Below are positions 56,862 through 64,000 of a DNA stretch of 64,000 bases, piece by piece. A model generated the notes under the pieces. It searched no databases, was not told the origin of the DNA, and saw nothing but the letters and a program-made list of their open reading frames with translations. This DNA is from Chlorops oryzae (taxonomy: Eukaryota; Arthropoda; Insecta; Diptera; Chloropidae), in NCBI GenBank assembly GCA_020466095.1, contig CM035806.1, forward strand, positions 7,567,751 through 7,631,750, read 5' to 3'. The translations under genes were made by a program, and so were the position numbers. Position 1 is the stretch's first letter; each line of letters begins with the position of its first letter.

Positions 56862-57832
56862 TATACCCTTTGTAATTTTCATGGTTTTTTTTTTCAAAAA
56901 TTAATAAGTATAAAAAAACGATTACATAAAAAGCTCTTAAAATATTTTTTTCGTGTTTAAAAGACCAAAGTCCGTCAGAAAAGTGTATTGAGATCTCCTG
57001 AGAAAAAAATGCTGTAATCTAGTGTTATCATCCCCAAGGTATTTAGAACGCAAAAGAAATCATATTTCATTTTTCTTTTTCTTTTGCGCTTTCGTTTTCG
57101 TTTTCGATTTCTTCTTCTTCCTCTTCTTCTTCTTCCTCTTCTTCTTCTTCTGGTTCTTAGAAAATTATTATTTTCTATTCGAGAGTGTGCATTGATTAAG
57201 AAAAATCACGGGATTTCGCATACAAATAGAAAAAAATATGTTTTTTTTTCTTTGTAAATAATAACGATTTATGATTCAGAAATAGAGCAATCTAGATCTG
57301 AACTTGGCATTGACTCTCGGGGCTATTAAAATATTTTTGTTTATTGAAATTTTCAAACGTTATCAGCATTTCGGCGCGTTCTCCGAATTTCTTTCAATTT
57401 CATCACGCAAAAGCAATCAAGTGGAAGAAAAACAAAAAGTATCACAATTTTTCGAAGAGACCTACCTGCAGTCAGGAGGCCCCGATTAAGGGGGTGAACA
57501 AGCCGGACGAATGCCCAGAGCGGCACTGTCAGGACCGGCGATTCCCCATAGATGTGCGCTAAAACAGTAGCCGCCCATTAGTGCCGTCATAGGGGCGGCA
57601 AACATTTGTGGTGAGAAAGTTGGATCGGGCGACCCACCGCCTGCATTACTCTCTTGATTACAATCAGGGTATATACAGAGACTCTTTGAATAATTTATTG
57701 TCAACAAAAGTATATAGTATATAATATTTTTTTCTTTTTTTTTTTATACATAAAATATGATATAATTTAAAAACAAATTTAATGTAAATCAAAGCAGAAT
57801 TTGTCTTTCGGCTGTTGCGTTGCGTGTTCGAA
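56862..57832. other. Mostly non-coding; downstream flank of the cysteine-rich gene
   Basis: Includes a CTTCTTCTTCCTCTTCTTC tract (57108-57150). For the minus-strand gene at 57833, a TTTATT near 57692 gives AATAAA in its sense. 57476-57620 shares AGGCCCCGATT and TAGGGGCGGCAAA with the MITE at 58932-59204 and is probably a decayed relative. Confidence 0.45.
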
Positions 57833-58451
57833 TCATGTTACCAGGACACAGCACACAGTCCCTCTTTTGCAATCGTTGCCCGGCCTCATAAGCATCGGAT
57901 TGCAATGTTCCATGCATGCCCCAAGATGTTCCACACACGGTGCTGGGCCGACTCGAACTAGGGAGATAGAGATTACAGGTGTCCAGGAAATTCCGGGAGA
58001 ATTAACAGGTTTTTTTTTTTTTTTGTCGCCCAAATAAATTGAGTTGATGCGACGTGGAAGAGAAAGCAAAATGATGAGAATACCAATTAGAAATAATGTG
58101 TTGTGATGGATGTGGTGAAGCGTGATGTGTGTTGTGGTGTGGTGTGTGGTGTGTGTTGTGTATGATGATGATGACGGTGCATCAGATTTTGGATTCAATG
58201 AATGTAGGATTTTACTAATTTAAATTAAAATGAAGTATTCAATTGGGAGAGTTCTTCTTTTTTGATTAATTGTTTTTTGTTTTTTTTTTTAATTTACTTA
58301 CATTCGAAGCAGCACTCAACGCCTGCATGGGTATTCGATGGACAGAGACCTTTATTCGATGTCGGTGAGATGCAATCTGTCTCGTGCACGCAATATCCAC
58401 CGACCATAGCGCATTCACGATCAGTTCTGTATACCTTGATGCCCATTATCA
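57833..58451 (-). CDS. Cysteine-rich (two six-Cys modules) small peptide gene, 3' exons
   Basis: Two minus-strand exons, 58302-58451 and 57833-57957, joined by a GT-AG intron (donor GAAT|GTAAGT, acceptor CTCCCTAG, 344 bp with a GTGTG tract). The upstream acceptor is TTGTAATTTTCAG. Phases match and the frame runs to TGA at 57833-57835. The about 91 residues contain module 1 with spacing C-x6-C-x5-C-x9-C-x9-CC (e.g. MVGGYC, GVECCFE) and module 2 with C-x6-C-x3-C-x10-C-x5-CC (e.g. HLGACMEHC, GTVCCVLVT). Such paired CC-ending modules are typical of small secreted, disulfide-rich arthropod peptides; a venom-like or host-defence link would be speculation. The first exon with the expected signal peptide was not found and should lie to the right of 58451. 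Not matched to a named gene. Confidence 0.65.
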
Positions 58452-58704
58452 CTGAAAATTACAACAAAAAAACCAAAAAAAATTGTTATAAAAACAATAT
58501 TCAAAATACGAAAAAAATTTTAAAAAAATATTCAAGCATTGTGAGGAAAAAATGTGCTAAAAAAAATCATTTCATCAAGGAAATTTATCTTTAACAAATC
58601 TATTTCAGATCTTCCCATTGTGCGCATTCTCAATCACAAGTGTCTTTAAAGGGTTTTTTTTTGGTTCGACCACGCCCACTGAGATCTTTTTTTTGGAAGA
58701 CTAT

Positions 58705-58872
58705 TCATGAGATCATGCTCCACAGTCGACTCTTTCGTGGTTTTGCTTTCGATTTCGAATTTCTCTCTGAATCGTTGGTATAGACGGAGTTTATCGATTG
58801 TCCGATCATGTCAAATTTTTGAATCATTTCATCGTATGTCTTGCCTTGAATCTTTACATCAATTTTCGCCAT
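58705..58872 (-). CDS. Possible 55-residue ORF
   Basis: Minus strand, ATG in a strong fly start context (CTTCAAACATGGCG), 55 residues, start MAKIDVKIQGKTYDEMIQKF, Lys/Arg-rich C-terminus (SKSKAKPRKSRL). Hydrophilic, no signal peptide. It lies 254 bp upstream of the cysteine-rich exon on the same strand but ends in its own stop, so it is not that gene's leader. May be a small gene, an upstream ORF or a decayed exon. Not recognised. Confidence 0.4.
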   Translation of the reverse strand: MAKIDVKIQGKTYDEMIQKFDMIGQSINSVYTNDSERNSKSKAKPRKSRLWSMIS

Positions 58873-58931
58873 GTTTGAAGTCCTTCGACACAGACAGACG
58901 AGGCGACGTATAGAAGAACATTGGTAAATCG

Positions 58932-59204
58932 TAGGCCCCGATTTAGGCTACCATTAGAATAAAATCTATTGCGGCGTATTGACGCGGCAAAAATCGCTGT
59001 GTTATGGGCCAGCCCCGTATAATCGTGTGCAGCGACGTAAAGCTCCCTTATTCTGATTAAAGCTTTAAGCTGTGACAATGCCGAGAAGTGCGCAGATTTG
59101 GCGGGCACTGTGCAGTGGACTGAAATTTCAGCAATAGATAGGCGAAAAATATTTGTAGCCAATATATTGCCATCATAGGGGCGGCAAATATTGGTCAGGC
59201 CCTA
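58932..59204. mobile_element. hAT-like MITE (TAGGCCCCGAT ends)
   Basis: Ends TAGGCCCCGATT and GGTCAGGCCCTA. Flanking 8-mers GTAAATCG and CTAAATCA match at 6 of 8. 273 bp. The 102-residue minus-strand frame overlapping it is incidental. Confidence 0.65.
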
Positions 59205-59212
59205 CTAAATCA

Positions 59213-60145
59213 ATTCCCTCAGTAATACGAACTTCAAAGTGGCTATAATAGATAACAAAGGCAACAGGATGGAACAGGAGAAAAAATTTACCCAGGAAAT
59301 ATAAGCAGTGTTGGGTTTAGGGGGCAACTGTGGCAGCGCCCTGAGACAATCCTGAAATACGAATTAAAGCTGGTATAATGTAAAAAGAACGTGACGAAAA
59401 AAATTCCCGAATATAATATTGGTGCCTGTGCCCGAAATGTGACCTACCCAAACGCCACTGCTGAATATAGGGCGCAATCGTCATGACAGTTTTGGAGAAA
59501 TTCCAGGAAGTGAGTTTGTCTCACCTTAGCTCTTCCATCATGATCATAATCTATCTATCTCATCTGTTATCAACATATTGTTGTTGTTTTTTTGTTTTTG
59601 TCTCAAAAAAATCCCACTGTCAGAGTATAAAAAAAATTATCTTCAGAACAAAGAGATAAGTTTCGGAAAGTCTCCTTAACAAAAGCCGTACATTTTTCTA
59701 ACCTTAGACACCAAAGCCCGTTATTTCCGTATTCGCAAACAGAGACTATAAAAATATGAAAGTAAATTACCTTTGCGAAGTGTTATGTCTTCTCATGGTG
59801 ATTTACCTCATACCGTTATGTTATGCATCATTTAAGAATTGATAAAAGAAAAAAAAAAAAAGCAATAATAATGAAAAGCGATAAAATATTCTTATCAGAT
59901 CGGGTCTCCCCATGGGGATTTTTTTTCGATACATATTTCAAAACTGATATATGCACAATCCACTAAAGTTGAATGGGAACCGGAAAGGGAATCTCGTCAA
60001 TGGAGCCTCTGGAATTCACATATTGTCGAGATTTTAGAGTGATTTCAGGAGTACTTCAAATGGGGCCCAAAGCGTCTCTCAACGATCGTGCATGTCGCAC
60101 AAGGGGCCGTCTATTGGTCAGAAATTTTCAGGTCACAAAATTTTA
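59213..60145. other. Non-coding, no clear feature
   Basis: AT-rich with an A run at 59848-59862. No gene or element edge identified. Confidence 0.45.
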
Positions 60146-60153
60146 CAAATTTG

Positions 60154-60693
60154 CAAGGGCGTAGCGAGAGAAAAAGTGCTTTGGTAGTGATTATATTTGC
60201 CACAGTGGTATTTTGAGCAATTATAAGACATTAACCGAAAAAAAATTTGAGGGGGGGAAGAAGAAGTTTAGAGAGTTTTGGACCAAAAACCCAAAAAATC
60301 CGAAAAATTCATGAGGTCCGATTTCGATGAAAATTTATATATAGAATAAATGAAAAATTCTAAGAATTTTGACGCTAACATTTAAAAAAAAATACTGATT
60401 ACAACTAGTCTAGTTTGGGTCTAGTTCCAAACTGGTCCAAAAAGGACTAGTTGTAATAAGTTTTTTGAAAAACTTTTAGTACCAAAATTTTTAGAATTTT
60501 TCACTTATTCTATATATAAATTTTCATCGAAATCGGACGTCATGAGTTTTTCGGATTTTTTGGGATTTTGGTCCAAAACTCTCTAAACTTCTTCTTGAAA
60601 ATTATTTTTCGTTTAATGTTTTATAATTGCTCAATATACCACTGTGGCAAATATAAGCGCTACCAAAGCACTCTTTCTCTGGCTACGCCCTTG
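60154..60693. mobile_element. Near-perfect palindromic hAT-like MITE, TSD CAAATTTG
   Basis: CAAATTTG at 60146-60153 and 60694-60701; ends CAAGGGCGTAGCGAGAG and CTCTGGCTACGCCCTTG. The two halves are inverted copies over about 250 bp each, joined near 60410-60450 (ACTAGTC / TTTGGGTCTAGTTCCAAA loop). 540 bp, able to form a very long hairpin in RNA. Confidence 0.93.
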
Positions 60694-60701
60694 CAAATTT
60701 G

Positions 60702-61052
60702 GTATCCTTAAAAAGTGAATTGCTTCACTAGAAGGAACCCGAAATATTGGAGCCCCAAAGAGATTTATGTGGATGGACATCTCCAGCGTGGCACAAAAAT
60801 TGAGCATATTAATGTTCTGTTTTTCCAATTTTATAGCGAAACAGTAAGCTCTCCTCCGAATTTCAAGTCTGTAGGTCCCAAATTATGAGATCTGTGTCGC
60901 CCCTTTATATAAGGGTTGGGCGTTGGGGTTGCTTGATTTCCATATTTTTTCCTCAAAATTTCTTAATTACATGCAAAGAAACGCCCATTTCATTGCTCTA
61001 GAGCAACTCCTTCTATTTTTGGCCAAGAAATGTATGCAGTCGAAGCACTGTG
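60702..61052 (-). mobile_element. Transib-like element, 23-spacer end only
   Basis: Read inward from the right: CACAGTG (61052-61046), a 23-bp spacer, then CCAAAAATA (61022-61014). CGTCG follows at 61053-61057. The inner sequence (AGAGCAATGAAAT, TAATTAAGAAA) matches the left end of 41451-42640. The opposite end was not found, so the element is truncated or disrupted. The left limit given is arbitrary. Confidence 0.7.
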
Positions 61053-61057
61053 CGTCG

Positions 61058-61525
61058 GTATGGTTATCTTTTCGCTAAAGAGGTCACATATGCACATTTA
61101 TTGAAAACAAAAAAAAAAAAAAAAAAAAAAAAAGATAAAAAATTGTATGCTTTAATTTTCAGCAGAAATTCGTTCAAATTGACAAGTGCAAAACAATTTG
61201 TAAATACAATTACTAAATATTGAATAGACCGACTGTTCTCTCGAGCCATTGCCAGTTCGTTGACTTGTCTTTTTCATTTCCAATGCAGGTGCATACGCTT
61301 TGTGCGTTTTTATCATTCGCACCTTCGATGTTAACACGTCACAAGAAAAAAAACAAAACAAAACAGGGCCACTAAATAAATGTGCAATGCAAGATAGACC
61401 CGCAATAATTATTTTTTATTTCTTTATTTAATTTTCTTGGAGAATTAGTTAAAAATATTTTTGCTTAAAGCGGGCCTAATCGATCCTCCATCGAGCCCCC
61501 TGTTAGCAATGAAGACTCAATTATA
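61058..61525. other. Non-coding, no clear feature
   Basis: A run at 61110-61133; otherwise nothing recognised. Confidence 0.45.
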
Positions 61526-62410
61526 CACCGAGAGAAAAAGGTAGTTATATTAACTGAAAAAGCAGGTTAAAATAACCGAGTTCACCGTTAATTGTTAACT
61601 TATGTACAGTAGCGGTCAACTCAATAGTACAAACACAGTCAATAAGGATATAACTACCTGATGGTTGATATAATTGTCTCGCGGTTAAAAATTTATTTTT
61701 TGCTTTGACTTTTTTTTTATCTCCTTTTATTAATATTTTTTTTTTAAATTAAATTATTATATTTTTTCTTTATTTATTTGTTTCTATTTAAATCTTTTTC
61801 TCTTTCATCTCTTTAAATTTTCTCGCCTCGGCCGAGCCTTGAACCGCTGACCTCCACCACTTCGCTGGGCGAACGTCTTAACCATTACGCTCTAAACGAA
61901 CGAATTTAATTTGTTGGTCAAAATGCTCACTTGAGTTTATGGTTGCTCAAGTTTTGGGGAACGTGCTTAAGGAATTGTTTCACTCCCAAAAATTTTTTGC
62001 TTGAAAATGAACCATTAAAAAAAAATGAAATAAAATAAAACCTTAAAAATTTAGGAGCAAATTTTTGTCTTCCAAAACAACTACACTCTGAACACAAAAA
62101 AAAAAACTGTAATTAAAAAAAAAAATTCAGAAAAATTCCCGTCGCCAGCAGGGATAGAAACCCGAAGCTCACGACTGTCGAGTCACAGCTTAAACAACTG
62201 AGCTATAGAAACCTCCGTAGACGGTTGATCAGAATGCGAACTTATACGTCTAAGTGAACGAAAGCGATTTGGAACATAAAAAGTAACTGTTTTTCAACTG
62301 TTCATTTGACTGCCTTTTTCAGTGCATTTAACGCGGAATACAGTTTATTTGACCACTCTTACTTTAACTGTTCTAAGTAGTTGATTTAACTGTTGTCATT
62401 TCTCTCGGTG
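61526..62410. mobile_element. CACCGAGAGAAA MITE carrying two tRNA-like modules, copy 2
   Basis: Ends CACCGAGAGAAAAAGG and TCATTTCTCTCGGTG; left flank TA. 885 bp, nearly identical to 27173-28055 apart from small indels in A/T runs. Minus-strand tRNA-like modules at 61825-61898 (GGTTCAAGGCTC B box) and 62143-62220 (TAGCTCAGTTGTTTAAGC A box, GGGTTTCTATCCC B box). Confidence 0.87.
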
Positions 62411-62964
62411 AAGTATTCCCCGAAGATTGTATAATACAAAATTCGGCCATTATCCACGATGCTTTCATACATACATCTACAGGTATCCGGTGAAGCCTAT
62501 AATCGAAGTCAATTGAATTTGCTATTCGATATCCCAATCTAAGGGGGTTCACTGCTAAGTATTGTTGTCTTTCCTATCTCAAAAAGTTTTTGTTGCAATA
62601 AAAAACTAAATGTTTTTTTTCAATCCGTAGTGCTACGCATTTTGCATTAGTAATATCGGGATTTTTTCAAAGGCGTCCACGATGAGACACTAAACCGTCG
62701 CCCTCCGTTTGCGCGTGCGTGCATGCGTGGCACTCATTGGAAAAAAAAAAGAACCTTAGACAAGTAGGGGTGTGAAATGTGGAGGTAAAAATTAAACCTA
62801 CGACAAGGTTTTTCAGCAAATATATGGAGAAAGGAAGAGAAGAGTTCCTTTAAGAGGCTATTTTTCATAGCATCTCTATTCGTATTTCTCTATAAGCCAA
62901 ACTTAATCAGCCTGATTCTGAATATTCCCGGGGAACGATTACTTTTCTCGAGACTAAAATTCTC
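62411..62964. other. Non-coding, no clear feature
   Basis: A GCGCGTGCGTGCATGCGTGG tract near 62712; no gene. Confidence 0.45.
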
Positions 62965-64000
62965 CTTTTTATACCCAGCGTAAGCGGGGTATATTAGTTT
63001 TGTGCAAATCTTGTAACAGGGAGAATTAAGCTCCGGAGATATAGAAAAATATATATAGAAATGATCAGGATCAAAAACTGAATCGATTTAGACATGTCCG
63101 TCTGTCCGTCCGTCTGTCCGTCTGTCCGTCTGTCCGTCTGTGCGTCTGTCCGTCCGTCCGTGGTCGGATCTCCTCCGAAACGGCTGGACCAATCAAGTCG
63201 AAATTTGGCACACAGGTATATCGGGATCCGAGTATGATCCTAAGTAAAAATGGGAGACATCCGCCGACTGCCACGCCCACAAATGAATTTATTGTGTTTT
63301 CAGTAAAATGCTTGTAACTTGCGAACCACTCAACATATTCCATTGATATTTGGTGTGCTGGTAAACTACGAAAAGAGACATTTCCTGAAAAAAAATGGAC
63401 GCCGCCCTCCTCGAGCCACGCCCACAAATAAGCCCAAAAATTAGGGCTTATCATAACTTGTGAAGTAAAAGGCGTAGAAGCTTCAAATTCGCAGCATAGG
63501 TTGACCAAGGCAAATGAAAGGTTTAGGAACAAAAATTTATGTAGCCCGCCCACTGCCACGCCCACAAATGAAGATTTTTCGTAACTTCCGAAGTAAAAGG
63601 CGTAGAAGCTTCGAATTCGCAACATAGGTTCACCAAGGCGAATGAAAGTTGTAGGTAAAAATTTTATGTGGCCCGCCCACTGCCACGCCCACAAATGAAG
63701 ATTTTTCGTAACTTCCGAAGTAAAAGGCGTAGAAGCTTCAAATTCGCAACATAGGTTCACCAAGGCGAATGAAAGGTGTAGGTAAAAATTTTATGTGGCC
63801 CGCCCACTGCCACGCCCACAAATGTAGATTTTTCGTAACTTCCGAAGTAAAAGGCGTAGAAGCTTCAAATTCGCAACATAGGTTCACCAAGGCGAATGAA
63901 GGGTGTAGGGAAATAATTTATGTGGCCGTCCCACTGCCACGCCCACAAATAGAGAAGAAAAACATAGTGCACTCATAATGTCGGGACGCTGGGTATTTCA
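62965..64000 (+). mobile_element. mini-me-type repeat with 127-bp tandem units, copy E (cut by window end)
   Basis: Starts TTTTTATACCCAGCGTAAGC, then a TATATATAG tract, a (GTCCGTCT)n tract (63095-63165), and four tandem units whose GGCGTAGAAGCTTC marks stand at 63471, 63599, 63726 and 63853 (period 127-128). It ends near GTCGGGACGCTGGGTATTT, complementary to the start of copy D. The 230-residue minus-strand frame is an artefact of the repeats. Confidence 0.85.

Noticed and set aside
58854..59162. 102-residue minus-strand frame as a gene
   Set aside because: Most of it lies inside a hAT-like MITE and it overlaps the better-supported small ORF in another frame.
63071..63763. 230-residue minus-strand frame with repeated motifs
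   Set aside because: Covers the GTCY microsatellite and the 127-bp tandem units of a mini-me-type repeat; units shift frame from one to the next.

Overview
The window reads as AT-rich nuclear DNA of a higher fly (Diptera, Brachycera; a tephritid-like genome is my best guess). Evidence: CATA/GTAT microsatellites, mini-me-like repeats carrying GTCY and TATA runs, GT-AG introns, fly-style start contexts, many short terminal-inverted-repeat (TIR) elements and a copia-type gag. No bacterial or viral gene organisation is present. Almost all long open frames are artefacts of simple repeats or transposon tandem repeats. I found no canonical tRNA, rRNA or CRISPR.

Layout. 1-5.1 kb: mini-me copy, pogo-like element full of 15-bp repeats, small MITEs. 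5.2-8.2 kb: a TIR element with elements nested inside it to three levels and a tRNA-like stretch. 9.9-11 kb: a TTAA-flanked element next to a hAT MITE. 12.9-13.65 kb: GA-rich array. 16-19.3 kb: a dense cluster of MITEs and a LINE-like relic. 20.5-21.3 kb and 35.3-36.2 kb: two oppositely oriented TTAA-monomer satellites. 23.7-25 kb: a foldback element next to a long ATC/GTC array. 26.9-28.8 kb: a TA-flanked element holding two other elements. 31.9-33.6 kb: a four-exon acidic coiled-coil gene. 38.6-43.6 kb: MITEs including a Transib-like element with RSS-like ends. 45-50.5 kb: micro-hairpins, a TAA-flanked element with a mini-me inside, two further mini-me-type repeats and a hAT MITE. 51.8-54 kb: a TA-flanked DNA transposon whose right arm holds a copia-gag insertion starting with a tRNA-iMet 3' end. 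55.3-61.1 kb: a second TTAA element, a two-exon cysteine-rich peptide gene, a small ORF, a 540-bp hairpin MITE and a second Transib end. 61.5-64 kb: second copy of the twin-tRNA-like MITE, then a mini-me-type repeat cut by the window end.

The believable host genes are few and small: the coiled-coil gene (+, about 31.9-33.5 kb), the cysteine-rich peptide gene (-, 57.8-58.45 kb, 5' end not seen) and a possible 55-residue ORF (-, 58.7-58.9 kb). The rest looks intergenic or intronic and has been shaped by waves of non-autonomous DNA transposons. Many boundaries below are fixed by target-site duplications (TSDs) read directly from the sequence: 8 bp for hAT-like, TTAA for piggyBac-like, TA for Tc1/mariner/pogo-like, CGTCG for Transib-like, 3 bp for Tourist-like and 2 bp for a CCCTGCAG-ended group. 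No genes form a pathway. The interest lies in the mobile-element biology: tRNA-like modules inside TIR elements, an RNA-derived gag insertion joined to a tRNA end, 12/23-type transposon ends, and satellites built of transposon-like hairpins.
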